Both the position numbers and the translations under genes were made by a program. Positions 8,927-18,578 of a stretch of DNA of 64,000 nt are shown here, one piece after another; the stretch's first letter is position 1; each line of letters opens with the position of its first letter. Below the pieces are notes generated by a model. That model did not search any database. It was not told the DNA's origin and worked only from the letters and a program-made list of their open reading frames with translations. Source of the DNA: Catonella morbi ATCC 51271. Its GTDB lineage: Bacteria; Bacillota; Clostridia; Lachnospirales; Lachnospiraceae. The stretch lies in NCBI RefSeq assembly GCF_000160035.2, contig NZ_KI535367.1, forward strand, positions 682,322 to 746,321, read 5' to 3'.

Positions 8927-11196
8927 TGGAATTAAGAGATAGGTTTGAGAAACTGTCAGCAAAGCTTTATGGGAGACCTGTAAGACAGTGTACGGAGGCA
9001 GAGCTTTTCCACACATTGTTGGTATTTACTAAAGAGCTTATGGCTGATAAAAAGCAGATAACAGGAGAGAGGAAACTCTACTACATTTCTGCGGAATTTC
9101 TTATTGGTAAACTACTGAGCAATAACCTTATAAATCTCGGTGTATATGATGAAATAGAGAAAGTATTAAATGAATCGGGAAAAAGCATAGCTATGTTGGA
9201 GAACTTGGAACCTGAGCCATCACTCGGAAACGGTGGTCTCGGAAGACTTGCTGCCTGCTTCCTTGATTCTATAGCCAGCCTTGGACTTAATGGTTGCGGT
9301 GTCGGTCTTTTATATCATTTTGGATTATTTAAACAGATATTTAATAACCATCTTCAGAATGCAGTCAGAAATGAATGGATTACCGATCAGTCCTGGCTTA
9401 CAAAGACTGATTTAAGCTTCGATGTTAAATTCGGTGACAGAACAGTAAGATCAACTATGTACGATATAGATGTAGTCGGCTATGACAACGGTATAGGTAA
9501 GCTCCATCTTTTTGATGTAAACTCTGTGGATGAGAGCCTTGTAGGAAACGGAATTGATTTTGACAAAAATAATATTGAGAAAAATTTAACACTTTTCCTC
9601 TATCCTGATGATTCAGATGAGGCGGGTCATCTTCTCCGTATCTATCAGCAGTATTTTATGGTAAGCAATGCTGCAAGACTTATAATTAAGGATATGAAGG
9701 ATGCAGGTCATGATCTACATGAGCTTCATAAGTATGCAGTAGTTCAGATTAATGATACCCATCCTACCATGGTTATCCCTGAACTTATCAGAATTCTTAC
9801 TCAGGAAGAATACTTTACTATGGATGATGCAATAGAGGTAGTAAGCAAGACCTGTGCTTATACAAACCATACCATCCTTGCGGAGGCTCTTGAGAAATGG
9901 CCAATGAGCTATCTTGAAAAGGTAGTTCCTGTGCTTGTGCCTATAATCAAGGAACTTAACAACAGAATAAGAAAGAATAATCCGGATCCGGTTATTCAGA
10001 TTATAGATGATGAAAATAAAGTCCATATGGCACATATCGACATCCATTACGGTTTTTCAACCAATGGTGTTGCGGCTATACATACCGATATTCTTAAGGA
10101 TTCGGAGCTCAGTCATTTTTATAAGCTTTATCCTGAGAGATTTAACAATAAGACCAACGGTATTACCTTTAGAAGATGGCTGCTGTCCTGTAACCATGGG
10201 CTTGCAAAGCTTTTTGATGAAACGATTGGAACCGGATACAGAAAAGATGCTACAGAACTTAAAAAGCTTCTTGACCACAAGGATGACCAAGTTTTCCTTG
10301 ATAAGTTAGATGAAGTAAAGAAGGCTAACAAGCAGGCTTTTGTCGATTATGTAAGAAAGACGGAAGGCGTAGAGCTTGATCCTAACTCTGTATTTGATGT
10401 ACAGGTTAAGCGTCTCCATGAGTACAAGCGTCAGCAGATGAATGCACTTTACATCATTCATAAGTATCTTGAGATTAAAGCGGGAAAGAAGCCTGAGACT
10501 CCTGTTACCTGTATCTTTGGCGCAAAGGCTGCTCCTGCATATGTAATAGCTAAGGATATTATCCACCTTATTCTTGTGCTTCAGGAGATAATCAATAAGG
10601 ATCCTGAGGTAAGCCCATACCTTAAGGTGCTTATGGTTACAAACTACAATGTAAGTTATGCAGAGAAGATAATTCCTGCCTGCGATATATCAGAGCAGAT
10701 TTCTCTTGCTTCTAAAGAGGCAAGCGGTACTTCAAACATGAAGTTTATGTTAAACGGTGCAATTACACTCGGAACAGATGACGGTGCCAATGTGGAAATC
10801 CATGACTTTGTAGGTGATGAGAATATCTACATCTTTGGTGCAAAATCTGACGAGGTAATTGAACATTATAAAAAGGCTGATTATGTGTCTCGTGATATTT
10901 ACAACAAATCGAAGGTGGTTAAAGATGCTGTAGACTTTATTGTAAGTGACAAGGCTTTACAGGTTGGCAATAAAGAGAATCTTGAGAGACTTTACAATGA
11001 TATTATTAATAAGGACTGGTTTATGGCACTTCTTGACCTTGAGGACTATATTGCAAAGAAAGATGAGATTCTTAAGGATTATGCAGACAGAGAAAAGTGG
11101 AAGAGAATGGTGGTTGTAAATATGGCAAATGCCGGCTTCTTCTCGTCTGACAGAACAATTGAAGAATATAATAAAGATATCTGGAAACTTAAATAG
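8926..11196 (+). CDS. glgP: Glycogen/starch phosphorylase
   Basis: Releases glucose 1-phosphate from alpha-1,4-glucans. GT35 family: substrate-site [15 protein letters not shown] near the N-terminus, [36 protein letters not shown], and the PLP stretch [20 protein letters not shown], with the pyridoxal lysine at about residue 606. At 756 residues it is the shorter clostridial form, lacking some N-terminal regulatory sequence of enteric and animal enzymes. It overlaps the cyclase gene by one base and is followed by malQ, so the region forms a glucan-degradation locus. Confidence 0.95.
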   Translation: MELRDRFEKLSAKLYGRPVRQCTEAELFHTLLVFTKELMADKKQITGERKLYYISAEFLIGKLLSNNLINLGVYDEIEKVLNESGKSIAMLENLEPEPSLGNGGLGRLAACFLDSIASLGLNGCGVGLLYHFGLFKQIFNNHLQNAVRNEWITDQSWLTKTDLSFDVKFGDRTVRSTMYDIDVVGYDNGIGKLHLFDVNSVDESLVGNGIDFDKNNIEKNLTLFLYPDDSDEAGHLLRIYQQYFMVSNAARLIIKDMKDAGHDLHELHKYAVVQINDTHPTMVIPELIRILTQEEYFTMDDAIEVVSKTCAYTNHTILAEALEKWPMSYLEKVVPVLVPIIKELNNRIRKNNPDPVIQIIDDENKVHMAHIDIHYGFSTNGVAAIHTDILKDSELSHFYKLYPERFNNKTNGITFRRWLLSCNHGLAKLFDETIGTGYRKDATELKKLLDHKDDQVFLDKLDEVKKANKQAFVDYVRKTEGVELDPNSVFDVQVKRLHEYKRQQMNALYIIHKYLEIKAGKKPETPVTCIFGAKAAPAYVIAKDIIHLILVLQEIINKDPEVSPYLKVLMVTNYNVSYAEKIIPACDISEQISLASKEASGTSNMKFMLNGAITLGTDDGANVEIHDFVGDENIYIFGAKSDEVIEHYKKADYVSRDIYNKSKVVKDAVDFIVSDKALQVGNKENLERLYNDIINKDWFMALLDLEDYIAKKDEILKDYADREKWKRMVVVNMANAGFFSSDRTIEEYNKDIWKLK

Positions 11197-11242
11197 TATC
11201 CGATAAGTATATGTGCAGGTGCCAAAAGTATTTGCCCCCATT

Positions 11243-11284
11243 GATACAGGATTGTTGCAGTTTTGATTCTCGTAATCCTTGTAA
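11243..11284 (+). repeat. Intergenic hairpin repeat, family R1 copy 1
   Basis: TACAGGATTG pairs with TAATCCTTGTA around a loop containing GCAGTTTTGATTCT. Related copies lie at 16646-16686 (same strand) and 35720-35763 (opposite strand). It follows glgP. Confidence 0.6.
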
Positions 11285-11313
11285 AAAAATGGCTGCTTAT
11301 TCATATTTTGTGA

Positions 11314-11376
11314 GTGTCAAAAGATAATAAATTCTCTTGCAAGTAAGCCGCAATCAAATATTTATACTTTTGACAC
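11314..11376. repeat. Palindromic repeat, family R3 copy 1
   Basis: Perfect 10-bp ends GTGTCAAAAG/CTTTTGACAC with an internal CTTGCAAG. Similar elements are at 26467-26526 and, more degraded, 22573-22635; a minimal GTGTCAAA/TTTGACAC palindrome is at 61384-61403. Flanking segments GTGCAGGTGCCAAAAGT (from 11213) and its inverse TTTTGGCACTTG (from 11405) suggest nested insertion of several copies between glgP and malQ. Confidence 0.65.
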
Positions 11377-11458
11377 TTGTATCATATGTAAAGCAGTATT
11401 CAAATTTTGGCACTTGTCTTATAAATTTATATGGTAAATATCGGAGAAAGGACAATTT

Positions 11459-12994
11459 ATGAGAAGTTGTGGAGTACTTTTACCGGTTAGTTCATTGCCT
11501 TCGGAATACGGAATCGGCTGTTTTTCCAAAGAGGCATATGAGTTTGTGGATAAGCTTGCAGAGGCAGGACAGGGATATTGGCAGATACTTCCTTTGGGAC
11601 CGACCAGTTACGGAGACAGCCCGTATCAGTCATTTTCTACTTATGCAGGAAATCCATATTTTGTAGACCTTGAAGAACTTGCTAAACTTGGTCTCATAAA
11701 AGAGGCAGAGCTTAAGAAGTTTAATTTTGGCAAGAATTCTAAAAAGATTGACTACGAAAAGATATATAATTCAAGATTTAAGGCGCTTAAAACAGCCTTC
11801 GATAATGCTAAAAAGCTTATTAAATCAGGTAAATTTAAGCTTGAAGGCAGTGAAAGTCTTGAGAAGTTTAAGAAGGCAAACAGTCTTTGGATTGACAATT
11901 ATTCACTTTTTATGGCTATAAAGGATTCTCAAAACGGAGTATCCTGGAGTGAGTGGGAGGAAGGACTCAGACTTCGCAAGCCTGAGACACTTAAAAAGTA
12001 CAAAGAAAAACTGGCTGATGAGATAGAATTCTACGTATTCATTCAGTGGATGTTTGATGTACAGTGGAAGAAGCTTAAAAAATATGCTAATGATAAGGGA
12101 ATAAAGATAATTGGTGATGTGCCTATCTATGTGGCCTTTGACTCGGCGGATGCTTGGGCAAACCCGGAACTTTTCCAGTTTGATGAAAATTTTACCCCGA
12201 TAGCGGTTGCAGGCTGTCCGCCTGATGCCTTTTCTGCTACAGGTCAGCTTTGGGGCAACCCGCTCTATGACTGGGATTATCATAAGAAGACCGACTACGA
12301 GTGGTGGATGAAGCGTATGGCAAGGGCTTTTGAGCTTTATGATACTGTAAGAATAGATCATTTCAGAGGTTTTGACACCTATTATTCCATTCCTTACGGC
12401 AGAAAAGATGCTGTAGTAGGCAAATGGAAAAAGGGTGCGGGCTATGCTCTTTTTGCAAGGATGAAGGAAGTGCTGGGAGAGGTGGATGTGATAGCTGAGG
12501 ATCTTGGTTATCTTACTCCTTCTGTAATAAAGCTTGTTAAGCGTACCGGATATCCGGGCATGAAGGTTATTCATTTTGCTTTCTACGGCGGAGCAGAAAC
12601 TACCTATCTTCCGCACAATCATGTTGCTAATTCTGTTGTATATACAGGTACACACGATAATGAGACAACTCGAGGTTGGTATCGTGGCTTGGATAAAAAG
12701 GTAAAGAAATTTGCAAATGAATACCTTAATATTCAGACTGAAGATGAGAAAGAGATTGTGTGGGAGATTATCAGAAATGCTTATATGAGTGTGGGCAATC
12801 TCACCATCATTCCAATGCAGGATTTCCTCTGTATTGACAATCAGGCCAGAATAAATACTCCGTCTACTCTTGGCGGTAATTGGGAGTGGAGAATGGGTAA
12901 GAAGGATTTTACATCAAAGCTTGCAAAAAGAATGCTGAAGCTTGCCACAACTTATGGCAGGGCTGCAGAAAGAAGGGAAACTAAGGGGAAATAA
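11459..12994 (+). CDS. malQ: 4-alpha-glucanotransferase (amylomaltase)
   Basis: GH77 enzyme that disproportionates maltodextrins and so feeds glycogen phosphorylase with usable chains. The N-terminus SCGVLLPVSSLPSEYGIG and the segment PYQSFSTYAGNPYF are family hallmarks. Catalytic residues are visible: nucleophile D300 in RIDHFRG, acid/base E347 in IAEDLG, and D400 in TGTHDNET. Length 511 is typical. The ATG at 11459 has GGAGAAAGGA upstream. The stop overlaps the next small gene's ATG (TAATG). Confidence 0.95.
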   Translation: MRSCGVLLPVSSLPSEYGIGCFSKEAYEFVDKLAEAGQGYWQILPLGPTSYGDSPYQSFSTYAGNPYFVDLEELAKLGLIKEAELKKFNFGKNSKKIDYEKIYNSRFKALKTAFDNAKKLIKSGKFKLEGSESLEKFKKANSLWIDNYSLFMAIKDSQNGVSWSEWEEGLRLRKPETLKKYKEKLADEIEFYVFIQWMFDVQWKKLKKYANDKGIKIIGDVPIYVAFDSADAWANPELFQFDENFTPIAVAGCPPDAFSATGQLWGNPLYDWDYHKKTDYEWWMKRMARAFELYDTVRIDHFRGFDTYYSIPYGRKDAVVGKWKKGAGYALFARMKEVLGEVDVIAEDLGYLTPSVIKLVKRTGYPGMKVIHFAFYGGAETTYLPHNHVANSVVYTGTHDNETTRGWYRGLDKKVKKFANEYLNIQTEDEKEIVWEIIRNAYMSVGNLTIIPMQDFLCIDNQARINTPSTLGGNWEWRMGKKDFTSKLAKRMLKLATTYGRAAERRETKGK

Positions 12995-13215
12995 TGAATC
13001 CGTTCACTTTATTTAAGTACAAATCAAAACTTGAAGGCAATCACCCCAAGGCAGCGGAATTTATAAAAAGAGTTATAATGCCCGGACTTCCGGAAGGTAC
13101 AATAGTCGAAGTCTCCGTAACCAAACCCGGTGAGGATACAAAGACATCCAATATAAGGGTAACCCAAGATGATATTGATATCTTTGAGGAGTTAAGGAAG
13201 AATAAGGGTAAGTAA
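12994..13215 (+). CDS. Small hypothetical protein coupled to malQ
   Basis: 73 residues, soluble and charged, starting MNPFTLFKYKSKLEGNHPK and containing the segment IMPGLPEGTIVEVSVTKPGE. I do not recognise a named domain. The ATG overlaps the malQ stop by one base, and a hairpin terminator follows 19 bases after its stop, so it is the last gene of the glucan operon. A role in that operon is inferred only from position. Confidence 0.7.
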   Translation: MNPFTLFKYKSKLEGNHPKAAEFIKRVIMPGLPEGTIVEVSVTKPGEDTKTSNIRVTQDDIDIFEELRKNKGK

Positions 13216-13233
13216 AATATAGTTTATTCTAAG

Positions 13234-13267
13234 AAGAGGAGAAAGGCTCAGGTCTTTTTCCTCTTTT
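13234..13267 (+). terminator. Intrinsic terminator of the glucan operon
   Basis: AAGAGGAGAAAG (13234-13245) pairs with CTTTTTCCTCTT (13254-13265), loop GCTCAGGT, then a short T-tract. Confidence 0.65.
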
Positions 13268-13269
13268 GC

Positions 13270-13298
13270 TTGAAAGTGTAAAAAAATTATGTTATCAT
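13270..13298 (+). promoter_or_regulatory. Promoter upstream of the Rpn gene
   Basis: -35 TTGAAA, 17-base spacer, -10 TATCAT. Transcription would start near 13305, giving a leader of about 180 bases before the Rpn start codon. Confidence 0.55.
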
Positions 13299-13382
13299 TA
13301 TTTCATTGTTTGATTCTATTTTAATTTACTATTTCTTAGATTTCGTTTCAGAAATCAAATCTCACTAAAAATATTAAGGTCA

Positions 13383-13423
13383 GGGGTGTACTGTGGCTTA
13401 TTTTTGTATGCCCCAATTTTTTT
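13383..13423 (+). terminator. Terminator-like hairpin inside the Rpn leader (possible attenuator)
   Basis: GGGGTGTAC pairs with GTATGCCCC (nine pairs, two of them G-U), followed by AATTTTTTT. It lies between a good promoter and the start codon at 13485; an AGATTTC/GAAATCAAATCT hairpin precedes it at about 13340-13365. Either transcription of the gene is attenuated here or the promoter makes a short RNA of about 120 bases. Confidence 0.5.
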
Positions 13424-13484
13424 AATACCTAAATAGATTTAAGTTTAGGATAACTTGTTGTGTATTGTTAAGAAAAGAGGTAAA

Positions 13485-14354
13485 ATGAAGAATAAAGATA
13501 TAATTGAAAAAATGTTATTGGGTTTCAATGATGTGTTTGCAGATGTTGTAAACGGAGCTGTATTTGACGGAAAAGAGGTTGTAAAAAGTGAGGAATTGTC
13601 GGATGTAAGCCCTGTTACACAGTTTAAGGATGATGAAAGTAATCACCGCGAGCAAATCAGAGATGTTGCCAAATTGTGGGAGAAAAAGGGAGTGATATTT
13701 TCCTTCATTGGTATTGAAAACCAGACAAATCCTGATAAGGATATGATATTAAGAGTGATTTCTTATGACGGCGCAACTTACAAAGGCCAAATAGGAAACG
13801 AGCATATTTATCCTGTATTTACGATTGTAATTTACTGGGGTAAAAGTGAATGGAAGGCTCCTACAACGCTTAAAGATAGGCTTGATTGTCCTGATGAACT
13901 TATAGATATAGTTTCTGACCATAAATTTAAGCTTATTGATATGGTAAGGCTATCAGATGAAGATATAGAAAAGTACAAAGGTGACTTTAATCTGATTGCG
14001 GGAATTATAGGAAATCCTGACAGTTATGAGCCTGAGAACAGAGAAATTAAACATCCGGAAGTAGTTTTAGATTTATTGGATGCGGTGATAGGGGATGAAA
14101 GATTTGGAGAAATAAAAGAAGAGATTGTAAATATCAAAAAAGAAGGGAGAAAGGTGGATATGTGTGAGTTTTTAGATAAGATTGAAAACCGTGGAGTTGA
14201 AAAAGGAAAGCTTGAAGGAAAGCTTGAGGGCAGAAACGAGGGAGAAGAACTTGCAACCTTCCGCATAGCTAAGAATTTTAAAGATAGCAAGGTTGATGTA
14301 GAAATTATAGTAAAGGCGACAGGACTTACTAAAGAGCAGATAGAAGCATTATAA
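13485..14354 (+). CDS. Rpn family recombination-promoting nuclease-like protein
   Basis: PD-(D/E)XK fold protein of the YhgA/Rpn group common in Lachnospiraceae. The core includes FADVVNGAVFDGKEVVK, a REQIRDVAKLW helix, then GIENQTNPDKDMILRVISYD (ExQ and D elements of the nuclease site) and PVFTIVIYWG. The C-terminus has the family's slippery Gly/Glu/Lys tract (VEKGKLEGKLEGRNEG) and a final helix LTKEQIEAL. ATG at 13485 has AAGAGG 4 bases ahead; an upstream TTG at 13455 lies before the ribosome site and is rejected. Second protein of this type in the window, unlike the one at 2368-3177 in sequence. Confidence 0.8.
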   Translation: MKNKDIIEKMLLGFNDVFADVVNGAVFDGKEVVKSEELSDVSPVTQFKDDESNHREQIRDVAKLWEKKGVIFSFIGIENQTNPDKDMILRVISYDGATYKGQIGNEHIYPVFTIVIYWGKSEWKAPTTLKDRLDCPDELIDIVSDHKFKLIDMVRLSDEDIEKYKGDFNLIAGIIGNPDSYEPENREIKHPEVVLDLLDAVIGDERFGEIKEEIVNIKKEGRKVDMCEFLDKIENRGVEKGKLEGKLEGRNEGEELATFRIAKNFKDSKVDVEIIVKATGLTKEQIEAL

Positions 14355-14420
14355 GAAGACTATAAAAAACACTTTGAATTTTTTATTTTCCAATCGGATA
14401 ATTTGTGATATAATGTGAAC

Positions 14421-14552
14421 ACTTAACGACGACGCACCTTAGGTGCTAGTACCTTTAGGTAGCGCGGTATCTAAGCACTTAGTGACGACGCACCGCAGGT
14501 GCTAGTGTTGTGCAAGCGAGCCGCTTTTGGCGAGGACTGAACTTAGTGCTTA
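14421..14552 (+). repeat. Structured two-copy repeat, candidate non-coding RNA
   Basis: Two adjacent copies of ACTTARYGACGACGCACC (14421 and 14478), each containing a perfect hairpin GCACC-NNN-GGTGC with different loops (TTA and GCA). The second copy is enclosed by an outer stem TAAGCACTTAGT (14472-14483) with ACTTAGTGCTTA (14541-14552), 11 of 12 paired, with a further GCC/GGC hairpin inside, giving a three-way-junction fold. A TATAAT-like box (14409-14414) precedes it and the DUF1292 gene begins 39 bases after. Confidence 0.5.
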
Positions 14553-14591
14553 TGATGAACTATTATGGCATTAAATGAAATGGAGGTAGTT

Positions 14592-14894
14592 ATGGGTATA
14601 GAAAAGGATGAAAACCTGCCTTATATGGTTATTCCGATAGAAATGGAAGATGGTTCCGAGGTTGAATGTGAAGTGCTTGCTATCTTTCCTGTAGATGGAA
14701 AGCAGTATATCGCACTTGTAGATAAAGACAATGATGACAGTGATATCTGGATGTATAGATTTGTACCGGTAGGAGAAGAAGAGTTTAACATAGAAGATAT
14801 TGAAGACGATAAGGAATTTGAAAAGGTAGAAGATGCCTTTAATCAAATGGTAGAGGCTGCTGAGATAGATGCCGTAATTGATGAAAAAGAATAA
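14592..14894 (+). CDS. DUF1292 family protein
   Basis: Small acidic protein with the DUF1292 beta-rich core: [20 protein letters not shown], then [11 protein letters not shown] and the IWMYRFVPV strand, ending in an acidic helix. ATG at 14592 has GGAGG 5 bases ahead; the in-frame ATG at 14565 lies before the ribosome site. In Firmicutes this family often sits beside core housekeeping genes; its function is unknown. Here gltX starts 40 bases downstream and is probably co-transcribed. Confidence 0.8.
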   Translation: MGIEKDENLPYMVIPIEMEDGSEVECEVLAIFPVDGKQYIALVDKDNDDSDIWMYRFVPVGEEEFNIEDIEDDKEFEKVEDAFNQMVEAAEIDAVIDEKE

Positions 14895-14934
14895 ATTTAG
14901 AGATTTATTATATAATATACTAGGAGATAAAAAA

Positions 14935-16398
14935 ATGAAACAGGTAAGAACAAGATACGCACCAAGTCCAACAGGAAGAATGCACGTAGGAAATTTAAGA
15001 ACGGCTCTTTATGAGTTTCTTATAGCTAAGCACGAAGGAGGCTCATTTCTGCTAAGAATAGAAGATACGGACAGAGAAAGATTTGTGCCGGAAGCCCTTG
15101 ATATCATTTATAATACAATGAAGGCTACAGGACTTAAACATGATGAAGGCCCTGACATAGGCGGAGACTATGGACCTTATGTGCAGAGTGAAAGACAGGC
15201 AGCAGGCATTTACCTTAAATATGCAAAAGAACTTGTAGAAAAGGGAGAAGCATACTATTGCTTCTGTGATAAAGAAAGACTTGAAAGCCTTAAGCAGACC
15301 ATTGAAGGAAAGGAAGTAATGGTCTATGACAAGCATTGTCTCCATCTTCCAAAAGAAGAGATAGAGAAAAATCTTGCAGAGGGCAAGCCTTATGTTATAC
15401 GTCAGAATATTCCAAGAGAGGGTACTACTACTTTTAAGGATGAGGTTTACGGAGAGATAACAGCACCAAACTCTGAGCTTGATGACCAGGTACTTATTAA
15501 ATCGGACGGCTACCCAACCTACAACTTTGCAAATGTAGTAGATGACCACCTTATGGGCATTACACATGTAGTACGCGGAAATGAGTATCTTTCCTCTACA
15601 CCTAAGTACAACAGACTTTATGAGGCATTTGGCTGGGAAATACCTACCTATATTCATTGTCCTCTTATTACAAACGAGGATCATCAGAAGCTCTCAAAAC
15701 GCAGCGGGCATAGTTCATACGAAGATTTGATTGAGCAGGGCTTTGTACCTGAGGCAGTAGTGAACTTCATAGCCCTTTTAGGCTGGAGTGCAGAAAGCGG
15801 AACTGAGATTTTTGACCTTGAAGGACTTATAAGAGAGTTTGATTATACCAGAATAAATAAATCTCCGGCTGTATTTGACATGGTTAAGCTGCGCTGGATG
15901 AATGGTGAGTATCTTAAGGCTATGGATTTTGACAGATTTTATGAGATGGCACTTCCATATCTTAAAGAGGTTATAACAAAAGACCTTGACCTTAAGAAGA
16001 TAGCAGAGCTTGTAAAGACCAGAATAGAAGTTCTACCTGACCTTAAAGAGCATATAGATTTCTTTGAGGAACTGCCTGATTATGATATAGCCATGTATAC
16101 ACATAAGAAGATGAAAACTAACAGCGAAAGTTCCTTGCAGGTACTTCGCGACCTGCTTCCGTTACTTGAAGCAAGTGATGATTACTCAAGAGAAGGTGTT
16201 GAAGTTGTACTTATGGGTTACATCCAGGATAAGGGTATAAAGAACGGACAGGGACTTTGGCCTATAAGAACCGCTGTTTCGGGTAAGCAGATGACACCGG
16301 GCGGAGCTTATGAGATAATGGAAATTCTTGGCAAGGAAGAAAGCTTAAGAAGAGTAAGAATAGGTATAGAAAAGCTTAGTAAGGCTGTTGAGGGCTAA
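14935..16398 (+). CDS. gltX: Glutamyl-tRNA synthetase
   Basis: Class I aminoacyl-tRNA synthetase charging tRNA-Glu (and often tRNA-Gln in Clostridia, which then use GatCAB). Signatures: [20 protein letters not shown] (HIGH-type motif), [11 protein letters not shown], and KLSKRSG at residues 252-258. 487 residues, typical. ATG at 14935 follows AGGAGAT by 7 bases; the longer in-frame ATG at 14878 overlaps the preceding gene and lies ahead of that ribosome site. No T-box leader is visible upstream. Confidence 0.95.
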   Translation: MKQVRTRYAPSPTGRMHVGNLRTALYEFLIAKHEGGSFLLRIEDTDRERFVPEALDIIYNTMKATGLKHDEGPDIGGDYGPYVQSERQAAGIYLKYAKELVEKGEAYYCFCDKERLESLKQTIEGKEVMVYDKHCLHLPKEEIEKNLAEGKPYVIRQNIPREGTTTFKDEVYGEITAPNSELDDQVLIKSDGYPTYNFANVVDDHLMGITHVVRGNEYLSSTPKYNRLYEAFGWEIPTYIHCPLITNEDHQKLSKRSGHSSYEDLIEQGFVPEAVVNFIALLGWSAESGTEIFDLEGLIREFDYTRINKSPAVFDMVKLRWMNGEYLKAMDFDRFYEMALPYLKEVITKDLDLKKIAELVKTRIEVLPDLKEHIDFFEELPDYDIAMYTHKKMKTNSESSLQVLRDLLPLLEASDDYSREGVEVVLMGYIQDKGIKNGQGLWPIRTAVSGKQMTPGGAYEIMEILGKEESLRRVRIGIEKLSKAVEG

Positions 16399-16479
16399 TA
16401 TTAAATTTTAGCTACGAGCATTGAATCTAGTGATAAACTTGCTTGTAAGGGAATATTTTTTAGAAATATTATTGTTATT

Positions 16480-16542
16480 AACATCCTGTGAAATATCGTA
16501 ATTATGCCATAGGCACCAGATTACGATGTATCACAGGATGTT
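16480..16542. repeat. Long palindromic element after gltX
   Basis: 23-base arms (16480-16502 and 16520-16542) beginning AACATCCTGTGA, complementary at 20 of 23 positions around a 17-base loop. No T-tract follows. The 319-bp gap 16399-16717 holds this element plus two further repeats and nothing coding. Confidence 0.65.
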
Positions 16543-16562
16543 TGGTACTATCCCAAAACTCA

Positions 16563-16636
16563 CAGACTGAAAATGGCTTATCCTATTGTACTATGAGGGA
16601 TAAGAGGTTTGTGGCCTGTGGGGTTAATAATTTGGG
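16563..16636 (+). repeat. Intergenic repeat, family R2 copy 1
   Basis: Conserved pattern: CAGA..., TTATCC, GTACTAT, GGATAAGAGG, TGTGGCCT, GTTAATAATTTGG. TTATCC and GGATAA form a hairpin. Related copies are at 22490-22559 and 60205-60274, all before start sites or after stops of unrelated genes. Confidence 0.65.
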
Positions 16637-16645
16637 ATTTTATCG

Positions 16646-16686
16646 TTACAGGATTGCTACAGTTTCGCTTCTCGCAATCCTTGTAA
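16646..16686 (+). repeat. Intergenic hairpin repeat, family R1 copy 2
   Basis: TTACAGGATTGC pairs with GCAATCCTTGTAA; same family as 11243-11284. It ends 22 bases before the helicase ribosome site. Confidence 0.65.
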
Positions 16687-16717
16687 AATATAGTTTTTTG
16701 AAATAATAGGAGGAAAT

Positions 16718-18574
16718 GTGGAGTACAGTAAACCACAGTTAGAAGCAGTAAGGCACGTAGATGGACCTATGATGGTGCTTGCCGGGCCGGGCTCAGGAAA
16801 AACGGCAGTAATTACGGGCAGGGTGCGTTATCTTTTGGAAGAAATGAAGATTGCACCACAGACAATTCTTGTTATAACTTTCACAAAGGCGGCAGCCATG
16901 GAAATGAAGGAACGCTTTGTAAAATTGATGGGAGAGCCTAAGGGAGTGCAGTTTGCTACCTTTCACTCGGTATTTTTTATGATACTCAGGGTTTCTTACG
17001 GATACGGAGTAGATCAGATAATTACTGAGGAAATGACAAGAAATTTCTTAAAAGAAAAAATCAGAAGTTTAGACCTTGAAGAGGGTGATGAGAAGGATTT
17101 TATCAAAAATGTTATCGGAGAAATAAGCAGGGTAAAATCTGAAGGGGTAGCCATAGAGAATTATTACTCACTTAACTGCCCGGAGGAAGCATTTAGGGAT
17201 ATATTCAAGTCTTACGAAGCCTTTATGAAGGAAAGAGGACTGATTGATTTTGATGATATGATGTTGCTTTGCGACAAACTGTTTAATGACTATCCCCATA
17301 TTCTTGAGGCCTGGCAGAGCAAGTTTAAGTATATTCTTATAGATGAATTTCAGGATGTATCCAAGCTTCAGTTTGAACTTGTAAGGAAGATGTCAAAGCC
17401 CCTTAATAACATTTTCATAGTAGGTGATGATGACCAGAGCATATACCGCTTTAGAGGGGCAAAGCCTGAGATTATGCTTGGCTTTGAGAAAATCTATCCT
17501 GATTGTAAAAAGGTTTTGTTAAATGAAAATTACCGTTCTACAGAGTCAATTCTAAATTTCGCAGGAAGTGTAATTCATAAAAATAAACAACGCTTTGATA
17601 AGAAGATAATAGCGGCAAAGGGTGTAAGAGGAAATCTGCCGGTTATCAAAAGTTTTACTGACAGAAGAACAGAAGATACTGCGATAGTAAAGGATATAAT
17701 AAAGTCGCACGAGGCAGGAATTCCATTTTCTGAAATGGCTATAGTATATAGGACAAATATCGCTGCAAGACCGGTGGTAGTAAAGCTTATAGAGTACAAT
17801 ATTCCATTTATTATGAAAGAAATGGCTCCAAGCATTTATAATCATTTTATAGCAAAAAATATAATGGATTACCTTGAAATAGCAAATGGGGACAGGGCAA
17901 GGAGCAGATTTTTAAATATAATGAACCGCCCGAACCGCTATCTTACAAGAGAAAGTCTTGCCGATGCAGTTGTACTTAATAAGGATAAGGTCGAATATGT
18001 AAGTTTTATCAAATGGACAGCAGCTTATAAGGGGCGTAACTGGATGGCTGAAAGAATAAATACCTTGCAGTTTCATCTTGCAAAACTGGCTGAACTTTCA
18101 CCATTTGGTGCAATCCACTATATCCGTAAGGTAATAGGCTATGATAAATTTTTAACAGACTATGCAGATGAAAGACATATAGATGCAGATGAACTGTTTG
18201 AAATCTTAGAGGAAATTGAGGAAGCTGCAAAGCCTTTTAATACTCTGAAGGAGTGGAAGGAAAGCATAGAAGACTTTAATAAAAAGCAGAAAGAAGAGTT
18301 TGAAAAAAATAAAAATACCGACAGGGATGCCGTAGTTATCTCAACCATGCATGGCTGTAAGGGACTTGAGTTTGAAAAAGTTTATATCCCTGAAGTGGTA
18401 GAAGGTATAATTCCGTACAAAAAAGCTATAAGACAGTCGGATATAGAAGAAGAGAGAAGGCTTTTCTATGTGGCTATTACAAGGGCAAAGAAGGAACTTA
18501 TGATTACCTATCCTAAAAATTTATATGGGAAGGATAAAGAGGTTTCGCCGTTTTTGAGGGAGTATTTGGGGTAG
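16718..18574 (+). CDS. UvrD/PcrA-type superfamily 1 DNA helicase
   Basis: 3'-5' ATP-dependent helicase. Motifs in order: Walker A GPGSGKTAVI (about 23-32), Ia ITFTKAAAMEM, II LIDEFQD, III GDDDQSIYRFRGA, IV NENYRST, V TMHGCKGLEFEKVYIPEV, VI EERRLFYVAITRAKKEL. At 618 residues it is about 100 shorter than classical PcrA and lacks the C-terminal extension, as in a second, smaller UvrD paralogue found in many Firmicutes. GTG at 16718 has AGGAGG 4 bases ahead; an overlapping ATG is out of frame. Likely in repair or replication restart; the exact role is unclear. Confidence 0.9.
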   Translation: MEYSKPQLEAVRHVDGPMMVLAGPGSGKTAVITGRVRYLLEEMKIAPQTILVITFTKAAAMEMKERFVKLMGEPKGVQFATFHSVFFMILRVSYGYGVDQIITEEMTRNFLKEKIRSLDLEEGDEKDFIKNVIGEISRVKSEGVAIENYYSLNCPEEAFRDIFKSYEAFMKERGLIDFDDMMLLCDKLFNDYPHILEAWQSKFKYILIDEFQDVSKLQFELVRKMSKPLNNIFIVGDDDQSIYRFRGAKPEIMLGFEKIYPDCKKVLLNENYRSTESILNFAGSVIHKNKQRFDKKIIAAKGVRGNLPVIKSFTDRRTEDTAIVKDIIKSHEAGIPFSEMAIVYRTNIAARPVVVKLIEYNIPFIMKEMAPSIYNHFIAKNIMDYLEIANGDRARSRFLNIMNRPNRYLTRESLADAVVLNKDKVEYVSFIKWTAAYKGRNWMAERINTLQFHLAKLAELSPFGAIHYIRKVIGYDKFLTDYADERHIDADELFEILEEIEEAAKPFNTLKEWKESIEDFNKKQKEEFEKNKNTDRDAVVISTMHGCKGLEFEKVYIPEVVEGIIPYKKAIRQSDIEEERRLFYVAITRAKKELMITYPKNLYGKDKEVSPFLREYLG

Positions 18575-18578
18575 GAGA

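Noticed and set aside
11903..12655. 250-codon minus-strand frame opposite malQ
   Set aside because: Fully inside a well-supported catalytic gene, no ribosome site, no recognisable product; a shadow frame.
14421..14552. T-box riboswitch for gltX
   Set aside because: No T-box sequence, specifier loop or anti-terminator; the structure ends before the DUF1292 gene rather than at gltX.
15052..15684. 210-codon minus-strand frame opposite gltX
   Set aside because: Overlaps the synthetase core with conserved motifs; composition unlike a real protein.
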